From Prorocentrum cordatum (lineage: Eukaryota > Sar > Dinophyceae > Prorocentrales > Prorocentraceae), in the NCBI GenBank assembly GCA_963575745.1, contig CAUYUJ010014257.1:385752-422527 (forward strand): a DNA stretch of 36,776 nt, read 5' to 3'. Shown here piece by piece: positions 12,154 through 21,289 of this stretch. The number at the start of each line of letters is the position of its first letter. The stretch's first letter is position 1. A model generated the notes under the pieces. The model made no database searches. It saw nothing but the letters and a program-made list of their open reading frames with translations, and was not told the DNA's origin. A program made the position numbers and the translations under genes.

Positions 12154-12229
12154 ACCCGACATATTCATTGAATATGTCGGGTCCCTGAGCATTGCTCAAG
12201 AACACGTTCGTGCCCGTCTTCGCGGGCAC
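12154..12229. other. Three adjacent stem-loops upstream of the 89-bp array
   Basis: 12154-12182 is an inverted repeat with 14-bp arms (ACCCGACATATTCA and its complement) and a single central base. 12186-12198 is TGAGC-ATT-GCTCA. 12210-12229 has arms GTGCCCG and CGGGCAC around TCTTCG. All are perfect in the arms. Confidence 0.8.
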
Positions 12230-12339
12230 TGACGACGACACGGACGGCCTTTTTGATTACCGAAAAAAAAAAGGTTTTGAAAACTATGAAGGGAGAAGTA
12301 GCATTGCATGTCGACACAACGGAATACGACGCCCAAACG

Positions 12340-13398
12340 CGAATGTCGAAGCATCGCATGTATGGGGCCACGATCCTCGTGAGGGGTTTGCCGAAATGGC
12401 CCGAGGCCGCCATGCGAACCCTGCCACTGGGGCCTTCGCTAGAACTCCTACGGGGCCACGATCCTCGTGAAAAGTGTGCCGAAATGGCCCCAGGCCGCCA
12501 TGCGAACGCTGCCACTGGCGCCTTCGGTGGAGCTCCCTATGGGGCCACGATTCTCGTGGGGGGTGTGCCCAAATGGCCCGAGGCCGCCATGCAGACACTG
12601 GCGCCTTCGGTGGAGTTCCTACGGGGCCACGATCATTACGAAGGGTGTGCCGAAATGGCCAGAAACCGCTGTACAAACCCTGCCACTGGCGCTGTCGGTG
12701 GAGCTCTGTATGAGTGAGCCGAAATGCGCCGGCCGAAGCCGCCGTGCAAACCTTGTCACTGGCGCTTTCGGCGGACCTCCTTATGGGGCCACGATCCTTG
12801 TGAAGGGATGTGCCGAAATTCTCCGAGGCCGCCATGCGAATCTTGCAACTGGGGCGTGCGGTGGAGCTCACTGCGGGACCACGATCCTTGTGAGAGGTGT
12901 GCCGAGTTGGCCCGAAGCCGCCATGCGAACCCTGTCGCTGGAAGCCTTCGGTAGAGCTCTCTATGGGGCCACGATCCTCGTGAGGTGTGTGCCGAAATGG
13001 CCCGAAGCCGCCATGCGAACTCTGCCGCTACAATCCTCGTGAGGGGTGTGCCGACATGGCCCGAGGCCGCCATGCGAACCCTGCCAGTGGCGCCTTCGGT
13101 GGAGCTCCCTATGTGGCCACGATCCTCGTGAAAGGTGTGCCGAAATCGCACAAAATCGCCATGCGAACGTTGCCACTGGGGCTTTCGGTGGAGCTCCCCC
13201 GTGAGGGGTGTGCCGAAATGGCCCGAAGCCGCCATGCGAATGCTGCCATTGGCGCCTTCGGTGGAGCTCCTTATGGGGCCACGATCCTCGTGAGGGGTGT
13301 GCCGAAATGGCCCGAGGCCGCCATGCGAACGTTGCCACTGGCGCCTTCGGTGGAGCTCCCTATGGGGCCACGATCCTCGTGAGGGGTTTGCCGACGTC
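12340..13398 (+). repeat. 89-bp minisatellite, about 12 copies
   Basis: The block GGGGCCACGATCCTCGTGAG recurs at 12363, 12452, 12541, 12623 (truncated unit), 12785, ~12874, 12965, ~13112, 13275 and 13364. Further units lost this segment (near 13030 and 13200). Intact neighbours are exactly 89 bp apart. Each unit continues with GCCGAAATGGCCCGAGGCCG, CATGCGAACCCTGCCACTGG and CGCCTTCGGTGGAGCTCC. The unit holds a CACGA-TCC-TCGTG dyad and a GGAGCTCC palindrome. Because 89 is not a multiple of three, all the long frames here (such as 12467-13042 plus and 12756-13424 minus) are repeat by-products. Confidence 0.95.
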
Positions 13399-13637
13399 TC
13401 TTCAAAACGAAGACCCAACACCACAAGATGGTTGGGACAAAATTATATACACATGCTTTTGCATCCACCGCTTTGCCAGGTCTACCAAAAGCTACGATCG
13501 ATGACGAGAAGAAACAAACAAACAATCCAACTAATATGAAAATTTAATCCCGCGACGAAAAAGCTCGTGACAAAACTAAAAAAGCGACCAGGATAAGGAA
13601 CAACAAACTGCGAACGGACCTTACACACACACGCGCA

Positions 13638-13671
<34 letters not shown>
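13638..13671. repeat. (TA)n microsatellite
   Basis: About 16 TA units directly before the MULE-like relic. Confidence 0.9.
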
Positions 13672-13673
<2 letters not shown>

Positions 13674-13690
13674 TTGCACAGCATGTCAAA

Positions 13691-14450
13691 ATGAAGGCGG
13701 CTCCAATTGGGAAATCGTGTACAAATATGAACTGCAAAATCGTTTGCTTACGCACTCCACAAGGATACCATGGACAATTCCCTTCTGATTCATATGCCAA
13801 GTTCCTGAAGAATCGAGCAGCAGAAGAAATGGCAACGATGCCAGCGTCGGTTCCTGCTCAAAGACGGCAATAACAAACCATAAGAACCATACCGGAAGAG
13901 AAACCCGAAGGACGAGCAATTCTGGCGCAAAGAAAAACCCGGTTCACACAAGAATTTAATCAAAATCCAGACGATCTTATCTGACAAGAAAAAAACAGAT
14001 AAGGACTGATTTGGACAAGCCGAAATTGGAAGACAATATCTTTGTTTTCTGTTCACGCTTCTTGATCGACGCCGCGTGGGCCATCTCAAAGAACAACGCA
14101 ACCAAGCCACACTGTGTTGCGATGCAACGCACGACGTACGCCTACAAGAATTTAAATTGATTGCTTTGAGCGTGATGGGCGTCCCGTTTACCAAGGGGGA
14201 GCGACGTAAAGAATTTATTCTGATCGGTTTTGCAAAAACCGAATCCGAGAATAAACAAGTGGTGCGTGTTTTGGTCGAGCCCGTGTGCGACAACTTACCA
14301 CCTGCAACGTCGACTTCCGTGCGACCACCGGGTTCATCCACCTCGACGTTGCCAGTGCTTTGTTGGCATGCTCCACAATAAAATTACCGAATCTCGAAAT
14401 TGTGAGGTGCGTGCAACATGTGAAAAAAAAACATCGCCGCACTGAAGAAA
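13691..14450 (+). pseudogene. Mutator-like element (MULE) transposase relic, frameshifted
   Basis: Pieces of a MULE-type DDE transposase are spread over two plus-strand frames. In the frame of 14076-14381, CCDATHDVRLQEFKLIALSV fits the first catalytic Asp segment (D at 14121-14123) of the family pattern D-x-T-(Y/H)...F-x-L. It is followed by a KEFILIGFAKTESE stretch matching the usual beta-strand after it. In the frame of 14285-14440, TTGFIHLDVASALLACS supplies the second Asp (14345-14347). Twenty residues later comes C-x2-H (RCVQHVKKK, 14408-14419), the C2H signature found between the second D and the E of MULE transposases. An upstream frame (13691-13970, interrupted by TAA at 13871) may be the N-terminal part. 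The catalytic Glu region was not found. At least two frame changes and several stops make it non-functional. No terminal inverted repeats were identified. Confidence 0.6.
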
Positions 14451-15285
14451 GACACTCGCCCCCGCAAAACTGTCCATACAAAGTAATGTGCACAAGTGTG
14501 CGCATTTTCACTCTCACCCGGCACTCCTGTGGGAGGAGAATCAAAAAAAGATTCGTCGATGTGTTTCACAATCGTGGGGCGCCTCCCTCCGGCATCAGAA
14601 CTGTGGCGGGGTTTTCATATCATGCTTCTCAGTCGTGGGGCGGATCTCGACTGAATGACGTTTGCATGCGTATCTGGTGTTGTGCTACACGCGTGTGTGT
14701 GTATATATGTATATTGTTTATTTGAACCCATTCAAATTGAGACATCTCTGCGCGAGTGCAAATACCGGTGATTTACATTGGGACACAAGTGAAGGAAGGC
14801 AGCGCGGGAATATAACCATGTCAAACACAGACATGCGTGCGCTTTGTTGTACACATGTCGGGGTCAGGGGTAATCTGTTGTATATGTGGAATTTTACTAT
14901 CGCATAGTGTGCACCGCGCAATGTAGGAGTTTGCTGCAATGTGTTAGGTTTGCAGAGGGAAACTACAAACAACGGGATGATTCTCAAATTTGCGAAAAAG
15001 AACAGCATTAGCAATTGACTTGAGCATCGCATGCCGCATGTGTTAGGGCACGAAGCGTTAAAACTTTACCCGTGCCTTAATTTACAGCCGAAACACTCTT
15101 CCTCACCCCGCCCCCGTCTTCCGACCATGTTCTCTCCCTCAAAAACAAACCCTCCTCCTCCCCTGCCGAAAACTACCTCTTCCTTCGAAAACTCCCCCTC
15201 CTCCGACGTGTAAAACCACTCGTGATTCATAAGTGTCTGAATTTGCCCGCAAATGGTGCCGAAAAGCGTTTGGCCAGAATCTCTC
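14451..15285. other. Unassigned sequence
   Basis: No gene recognised. Short C-rich segments at 15100-15200 give an S/P/T-rich frame without domain signal. Confidence 0.45.
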
Positions 15286-15289
15286 TAAA

Positions 15290-15545
15290 ATTCATTGCAA
15301 TCTCTGAGACGGCACAATCTCAAAAACCGCCGGCGCAATCTCTGAAACCGCTGGCACAATCTCTGGAAACGGTTTCCGGTGTCGTCTCCGAAACCGATGG
15401 CGCAGTCTGCGAAACCACGGGGCCCAGTCTCCGAAGCCACGGGGCTCAGTCTCTGAAGCCACAAGGCTCAGTCTCTGAATCCATTGGGGCTCAGTCTCTG
15501 AAACCACTGTTGCAGTTTCTGAAACCACTGTTCAGTCTCTGAATC
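15290..15545 (+). repeat. ~24-bp tandem repeat (CTCTGAAACCGCTGG type)
   Basis: About ten degenerate units of GCACAATCTCTGAAACCGCTG, changing to GCTCAGTCTCTGAAGCCACAAG toward the 3' side. Frames through it (S/L/K/P/A repeats) are not genes. Confidence 0.85.
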
Positions 15546-15679
15546 GGTTTCTGCCGTTAATTTTAATGTGGGTAAAGCGTCGTTCTATTAGAGTTAGATA
15601 TCCCAACAGCCGCCCGATATGATAACAATTTTGCTAATCGCAATTGTCCATATACGATATCAACTTTGAATTTGAATAT

Positions 15680-16045
15680 GTGCATGACGTCACTGCGCAA
15701 AACCGCCGGACAACCAACAAAAACAAGAAAAACAAACATTGGCAAGTCGCAACCCCCCAACAACGGTCGCATGTAATTTTAATCCCAATAAGATGCCAAT
15801 CCATTTGACCTCCCAACATCCTTCAAAACATGCGGCAATTCTGTACATCGCAACCTCCCAAAGACCGTAACCGTAAATTTTGATTTTGTACGACGCCACT
15901 CCATTTGACCCCCAACATCGTTTCGAAAATGGCGACAATGTCGCCGATCACAATCCCCCCAAAATGACGACCTTCAATTGGAATGAACGTCACTCCGTTG
16001 GACCACCCAACAACATTCAAAAAAATGATACCGGAGAAAAGCCCC
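15680..16045 (+). repeat. ~102-bp repeat family, diverged copies
   Basis: Successive units carry GACCNCCCAACANC, a CAAAANTGGCGACAAT-like block, CGCAANCCCCC and GACGTCACTCCGTT-like blocks. They are in the same order and orientation as the cleaner array at 18.7-19.7 kb. Confidence 0.65.
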
Positions 16046-16055
16046 AATCAGATTT

Positions 16056-16325
16056 TTGTTAGGGCTATAGGGCTATAGGGCTATTGGGCTATAAGGCTAT
16101 ACGGCTATCGGGCTATAGGGCTATCGGGCTATAGGGCTATAGGACTGTGACCTATAGGGCCATAAAGCTATAGGGCTATGGGGCTATAGAGCTATATGGG
16201 CTATGGGGCTATAGGGCTATAGGGATAGAAGGCTATTAGGGCTATAGGGATATAAGGCTATAGGGCTACAGGGCTATAGGGCTATACGGCTATAGGGCTA
16301 TAGGGCTATAAGGCTACTGGGCTAT
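16056..16325 (+). repeat. GGGCTATA octamer array
   Basis: About 30 copies of GGGCTATA with single-base variants (GGGCTATT, AGGCTATA, CGGCTATC). The unit contains the palindrome CTATAG, so each strand can fold into short hairpins. It is not a TTTAGGG or TTAGGG telomere repeat. Confidence 0.95.
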
Positions 16326-16450
16326 TGGGCACCCCCGGGCACCCGGGCACCCCCGGGCACCCGGGCACCCGGGCCCGGCCACCGAAATCGGCCACCCGGG
16401 CACCCACGGGCACCCGGGCACCCGGCCCCGGCCACCGAAATCGGCCGCCC
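16326..16450 (+). repeat. GGGCACCC / CCGGGCAC array
   Basis: Tandem CACCCGGG-type units, with a 30-40-bp block (GGCCACCGAAATCGGCC) present twice. It abuts the octamer array with no unique sequence between. Confidence 0.9.
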
Positions 16451-16479
16451 ACCTCACCTCAGCTTTATATCCGCTAGGA

Positions 16480-16925
16480 CACCTACAGAAGCAACCTCTG
16501 ATTGGGGAACAACGGTTTCACAAATCGCCGTTCCCCCAAAATGGCAAGGAAACCTTTGTATCTGATTAAACAGGACCACTCCGCTGAACTTCTGAACAAC
16601 TTTCGAACGTGGAGACAAATTTGCAGATCGCAGCCCCCCAAATATGGCGAAATCTCATTTGAATCCGCATGAGCAAACATTCTGTTGGACCCCCCTGATC
16701 TCCTTGAAAAAAAACAACACTTCTGCAAATCTCCCAGAAGATAACGAGGTGAAATCTGAGTCCACGTAAGACGTCATGCCGTCGAACCTCCCAACAACAG
16801 AAAAGGGCACCGGCTTCGCAAATCACACCTTTCCAAAGATGGCGAGGTTTAGTTTGAGTCTGCGTAAGAGATCACCCTGCTGGACCCCCCAACAACCCAT
16901 TGCAGCCCGCAAGGATAACTAGGTC
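16480..16925 (+). repeat. ~102-bp repeat family, about four diverged copies
   Basis: Units with GCAGATCGCAGCCCCCC, ATGGCGARGTYTNATTTGA, TCCGCGTAAGACGTC-like and CTGGACCCCCCAACAAC blocks. Together with 15680-16045 it brackets the octamer arrays. Confidence 0.7.
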
Positions 16926-16939
16926 GAATTTGAGCGGCG

Positions 16940-17160
16940 CCAGAGGATTCAATAATTGAGTATTAGCTGCAATAGTTGAACGCTCGTTTCACTAAGTGCG
17001 AACATCGGTTCCAATAACGAACACTAGTTTCAATGACCACGACCATTGGTTTCAATAACTACGAACGTTCGTTTCAATAATGATTAACGCTGCTTTCAAT
17101 CATTATGAACACTATTGTCCATACTTGCGAACATTTGTTTAAAGAACTATGGACACGGAT
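16940..17160 (-). repeat. ~27-bp repeat (TTTCAATAACTACGAACNTTNG type)
   Basis: About eight degenerate units. The reverse complement of the unit (ATTGAAACCAATGTTCG-like) forms the array at 18430-18720, so the two arrays are in opposite orientation. Confidence 0.6.
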
Positions 17161-17590
17161 CTCCGATGTTCCGGTTCAATGTTGTTTGGCATTTGTTTTT
17201 GGTTCTTCTGGTATTTTGGAATCCCTTTCCAGTCCCCGGGATTGTATTTAAAAAACTAACTCGCGCTAACTGAAAGTAAGACCCGGGGAACATGCTGGTA
17301 CATTTGATCGTGATTTTGCGCGTACCTAGTGTGTTCGGCAATATGCTGCAGTAGGCAAATACGTGTTCTTCGGGGGGGAACCGTCATTCCCAACTATGTT
17401 GCGGAATGCCATCGAAATTTGCACGAAGAAATGCTTCCTCCACCTTTGATTATTGCAAGATCGCGGCCGTTGCCCGACTTGAATACATTTGTTTGTCATT
17501 CAATTTATGTTCCCTACGTCTATTCCTCCCTTCCCTTTACACTGTATTACGGTCCTCTTACTTTAACTCACGCCAAGCAAACTATGCCCA
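17161..17590. other. Unassigned sequence
   Basis: A frame at 17329-17598 (89 codons) has no recognisable domain and I do not call it. Nothing else seen. Confidence 0.4.
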
Positions 17591-18031
17591 ATGACTGAAC
17601 GGATTCCTGCTGCAGCTGATGCAATGGAATCATTGAAAGAATTCGTTTCGGGAAGAAGGGTGGCAACGTTGAAAAAACAAACAAACCACTCATGGTTCAC
17701 GCCTTCCGGAAAATATTTTCATATTGCTATTCAGAAGCAACCCGTGTCGCCAATTTGTGTCGATCAGAATTGCCGCGTTAATGAAACAATATGTTACTGT
17801 CCGCGTGCTTTCGGAATCTGCTTCACGGTTCCACGATTTATGATCTTGTTGATTCTGACTTTTCCGGAATGCCTGGTACCGTCGATCTCGGCGGAAATTA
17901 TGGATTATCGCTTCTCTCGGTCATATATGCAAATTGTTTTGGTTTCCCGTGCGATTTCCAAAGCCGGGACCCTAGGTGATGCAACAAAAAAATGTATACA
18001 ATGCGGGCAAATTTGCGAGATTGGCACCTGA
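17591..18031 (+). CDS. Possible hypothetical protein (146 codons)
   Basis: I do not recognise this frame. It is non-repetitive, begins MTERIPAAADAMESLKEF, has a basic middle (RRVATLKKQTNHSWFTPSGK) and several Cys (ICVDQNCRVNETICYCPR, and CIQCGQIC near the end). It lies between two oppositely oriented 27-bp arrays. The Cys pairs could be a metal site, and the middle loosely recalls the C-terminal part of SWIM-type MULE transposases, but I cannot show this. Overlapping frames of similar quality (17791-17979) lower the case for coding. Confidence 0.25.
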   Translation: MTERIPAAADAMESLKEFVSGRRVATLKKQTNHSWFTPSGKYFHIAIQKQPVSPICVDQNCRVNETICYCPRAFGICFTVPRFMILLILTFPECLVPSISAEIMDYRFSRSYMQIVLVSRAISKAGTLGDATKKCIQCGQICEIGT

Positions 18032-18169
18032 TGAAACTGCTTCAACTCCCTCTAGCCTGCGAGCTTCAACTCTCGGCCCAAACAGAAAAACAAGTAAGCG
18101 TCTGATGGCCGCGCCTGGCCGCCTTCGCGGGCGGGCGCGCGAAAGACGATATAATTGCAGTGCACATAG

Positions 18170-18290
18170 GGGGAGGATAAGGAGGAAGAGGGGGAGGAGG
18201 ACGACGAGGAAGACAAGGAGAAAGATGAAGAGGGGGGAGGAGGAAGACGGGTCGAGGGAAAGAAAACAAAAAGGCAATCGCACAACTCGA
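18170..18290. repeat. Purine-rich (GGAGGA/GAAGA) tract
   Basis: Irregular GGA/GAA triplets. The opposing minus frames rich in S, L, P and F are its translation. Confidence 0.8.
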
Positions 18291-18429
18291 GCATGAGCCG
18301 ACGTGGGAACATAAACAAAAACAGCGCCCAGAAAGACAATGCAAGGGAAAGGACCAAGAAATATGCTAGGGAACAGCCAACGGCAAAAGAAAAACCAAAC
18401 AAACAAATAATTCAAGCGTTGCTATTGAA

Positions 18430-18720
18430 AGCAGTGTTCGTAATATTGAAACTCGTGCCCGTACTTATTGACAGCCATGTTCGTAGTTTGTAAAACCAAT
18501 ACCAAAAAGTATTGAAACTCGTGTTCGCGGTTATTGAAACCAATGTATACAATTATTGAGACCCATGATCCCAATGATTGAAACAGATGTTCCTAATTAT
18601 TGAAGCCCGTGTCCACAATTATTGACACCTGTGCCCTCTGTTATTGCAACCAATGTTTACTATTGTTGAAACCAAGTTCTTGAAACCGGTGTCCAGTTGT
18701 AGAAACCGTTGTTTCCCCTT
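18430..18720 (+). repeat. ~27-bp repeat (ATTGAAACCAATGTTCG type)
   Basis: About ten degenerate units of TTATTGAAACCNNTGTNC. Opposite orientation to 16940-17160. Confidence 0.65.
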
Positions 18721-19680
18721 ATTTTAGTCCGCGTAAGACGTCGCTGCGCGTGACCCCCCAACAACCCTTGGAAGTGGCCACAATTTCGCAAATCGCAGCC
18801 CCCAGAGACGGCGAGGTCGAATTTTAGTTGGCGTAAGACGACGCTCCGCTAGACCCCCCAGCAATCTTTTTGAAAGTGGCGACAGTTTCGCAAATCTCCC
18901 TGCACCGACCTTGCAGACGCTCCTCAGCGTAATTTCGCATGGATTTCTGCCGATGCAAAACCACAGCGGCGAGCGAAACACTACATTAATTCCACGTGGA
19001 TGTTTGTAGTCTTCATTCCGGGCCAAAGCAAAATCCGCACGACATTCGCTTCGAAATCTGGAACGAAATTACCAAGGACAATCTGGGCCAGCCCATCCCA
19101 TGGTTTTCCGAACGAAATCTGCTCTGCGATGTTGGCGCCATGACGGATCGCAGCTCCCCAGAGATGGCGAGGTCAAAATTGGGTCCGCGTGAGACGTCGC
19201 TTCGCTGGACAACCCCCAGCAGCCCTCGAAACAAGCGACACTTTCGCAGATCGCAACCCCCCAGTTATGGCGACGTCTCATTTGAGTCCGTCACTCCGCA
19301 GGACCCCCAGCAGCCCTGGAAAGTGGCGACAATTTCGCAGATCGCTGGTCCCTCACCAACGGCGAGGTCGAATTTGACTTGGCGTAAGATGTCGCTTCGC
19401 CGGACCCCCCGGCAAACCTTTGAACACGGCATCAATTTCGCAGATCGCAGACCCCCAGAGCTGGCGAGGTCTCATTGGAGTCCGCGTACGACGTCGCTCC
19501 GCTGGACCTCCCGGCAGCCGTCGAAAAGGGCAACAATTTCGCAGATCGCAGCCCCCCAAGGATGGCGAGGTTTAGTGTGAGTCTGGGTGAGACGTAGCTC
19601 CGCTGAACCCCCCAGCAGCCGTCGAAACTGGCGACAATTTCGCAAATCGCAGCCCCACCGGGGATGGCCAGGTAGGAGGC
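18721..19680 (+). repeat. ~102-bp tandem repeat, best-preserved array
   Basis: The block TTTCGCAGATCGCAGCCCCC or a close variant occurs with CGCA at 18787, 18889, 19245, 19336, 19439, 19540 and 19641, plus a partial at about 19143. Periods are 101-103 apart from one 91-bp unit and an interruption at 18910-19130. Each unit continues with GATGGCGAGGTC, GAGTCCGCGTAAGACGTCGC, TCCGCTGGACCCCCCAGCAG and TCGAAAGTGGCGACAA. Long frames (such as 18996-19580 plus and 19432-19938 minus) follow from the period being a multiple of three. Confidence 0.9.
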
Positions 19681-20340
19681 AAGCCGGCACGCAATAAGGA
19701 GCGAGGTGAGAGGCAGGAGAGACGGGAGGAGGAAGAAGGCATGCGACCGCAATATTTGTTTCAAAACGAGAAGCCAACGCAAGAGGGCTGGGGAACAAAC
19801 ATCGCAATTCGCCGTCACGAACTTTTGATGGATCTGGCTTCGTGCGCGGAGGGTGACCCCCCCCGTGGAAGAAACAATGGAGATACGCAAATTTAAACCT
19901 ACCATATTCATATTCTGGATCAATCCGTGCAGTTCCACGGACAGAATTCTGGATCAATGTAAATTTGTATTCCACATTCACGCATACCCGATCAATGCAT
20001 TGAAAAACACAAATTACGCAAATATTGTTCCAAAGCGGAACCGAACATCTATTTCAATACTGTTTGACATATTTTCATCAATCATGGGTCCACGCATTCT
20101 GTCAGCAAAAGAGCGCCCACTCTTTCAGCCATAAGACGAACAATGTCAATGACAAACCTAGTTATTTCAAAAACACCGAAGCACCAACAATTTCCATACC
20201 ATAAAAAATCATTTCAATGACTGGACCCCACGAGAATAATCGCTTCAATGGCTGAAGGGGTTGTAATCCTTTCAGGAATTTCTGCTAAGTACGGTAACGT
20301 GCTATCCCAACTTCAATGAACAACTACGACCATTCCGACA
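19681..20340. other. Unassigned sequence up to the composition boundary
   Basis: No gene recognised. Scattered ATTTCAATGA / TTTCAATAC phrases between 20050 and 20330 may be remnants of the 27-bp family. Confidence 0.45.
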
Positions 20341-20547
20341 GTGAAAATACGAACTTCAAAAGGAACATGTCATAATCCATTGTTCTGGACTGCGACATTA
20401 CAGATCATTTTCCGTATGGATAATCTTCATTTCGTTCTCCCTCCGTACTCCTCCCGATGGCTAGAAGGAGGAGACAACCACGACGCTCCGCAAGCGTCGC
20501 GTCCAAGGCGGAGAGCTTCGAGAGGACCGACTGCGCCCCGACGCCCA
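20341..20547. other. Composition change: moderate GC to high GC
   Basis: Across this stretch the DNA changes from AT-richer sequence with left-half repeat families to GC-rich triplet-repeat DNA that continues to the end. None of the left-half tandem families was seen to the right. It may be a real insertion edge or an assembly join. Confidence 0.5.
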
Positions 20548-20602
20548 GAGGAGGAGGAGGAGGAGGAGGAGGAGGAGGAGGAGGAGGAGGAGGAGGAGGA
20601 GG
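20548..20602. repeat. (GAG)n triplet run
   Basis: About 18 GAG units. It gives poly-E, poly-G or poly-R on one strand and poly-P, poly-S or poly-L on the other. Confidence 0.95.
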
Positions 20603-20803
20603 GGGAGGACGAGGCGCACCCGTGGCGGTGCTGTCGGCAGCCTCCCAAGGGCGGCCCGGCCCGGCCTCTCGCGGCACGCCGCGGCCGACCGCGCGCCGAG
20701 GGCCGAAGAGCGGCGGCGGACGTCCACGGCCGTCGGCAACCTGCGCAGGCACACGCCCAACCACAAGTTTGGACGCCCGGAATGGGTACGGAAAAAATGG
20801 GTA

Positions 20804-20979
20804 CAGTCGGGGCGCTGACCTAAGGAACCCTAAATAAGGAACGAGGCCCCTTTTCTCCAGAAGTTGAACTTCGATTTCCCTTCGAAAACCTAAGGAAAAC
20901 GTGGGGCAAGCTGTGAAACACTTCAGGAACGCGGAGCCCCTCCCCAACGAAAAGAGTTCCTTCTTCAGCGCCCCGACTG
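20804..20979. mobile_element. 176-bp TA-flanked MITE (Tc1/mariner-like ends)
   Basis: Terminal inverted repeats begin CAGTCGGGGCGCTGA on the left (20804) and end with its exact complement on the right (20965-20979). They extend imperfectly to about 25 bp (AAGGAAC shared). A TA dinucleotide flanks each end (20802-20803 and 20980-20981), the usual target duplication of Tc1/mariner elements. The interior has no coding capacity, so it would be a non-autonomous element. Joining the flanks across one TA restores a sequence matching another repeat in the window (21241-21280, complement), which supports the exact borders. Confidence 0.8.
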
Positions 20980-21097
20980 TACAATGCTCTCCGGCTGGGG
21001 GGCCCCAGAAGACCTCTGGAGGCCACCCGGGGGACCTCCAGGGAGCCGAGGACCTCGGGGGGCCAGGCCGTCCTGCGACTCCTTGGGCGCCCGGAAT

Positions 21098-21280
21098 GGG
21101 TACGGAAAAATAATGGGCACAATGCCCGACAACAAGTGTTGTCCTAAACCAACAGCGGCCGCTGTTGGGCAGGCGGCCTTCTGTCTCAAATGGACTCAGG
21201 CCGCGGCGGCGCGGACAGCGAGTCCTGTTGAAAATGAGCAGGAACTGCTGTTGGGCATTGTACCCATTCTTTCCGTACCC
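21098..21280. mobile_element. ~183-bp MITE-like inverted-repeat element
   Basis: The left arm GGGTACGGAAAAATAATGGG (21098 onward), continuing CACAATGCCCGACAAC, is mirrored by the right arm 21241-21280, whose complement reads GGGTACGGAAAGAATGGG then TACAATGCCCAACAGC. The arms are about 35-40 bp with a few differences. The interior contains an 18-bp palindrome (21150-21167, holding GCGGCCGC) and a GACAACA-AG-TGTTGTC hairpin (21128-21143). A third copy of the arm (20784-20803 resuming at 20982) is the one split by the 176-bp MITE. No coding capacity. Confidence 0.65.
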
Positions 21281-21289
21281 ATGTCGTTC

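Noticed and set aside
12340-13398. CRISPR-like regular array
   Set aside because: The 89-bp units are contiguous with no variable spacers, and the context is eukaryotic.
12284-13424. Long repeated ORFs of 154-222 codons on both strands
   Set aside because: They are translations of the 89-bp minisatellite; the frame changes at every unit because 89 is not a multiple of three.
16056-16325. Telomeric repeat
   Set aside because: The unit is GGGCTATA, not TTTAGGG or TTAGGG, and it lies inside satellite DNA rather than at an end.
18996-19938. ORFs of 169-194 codons resembling a repeated protein
   Set aside because: They are translations of the ~102-bp satellite, which stays in frame because 102 is divisible by three; diverged copies break in all frames.
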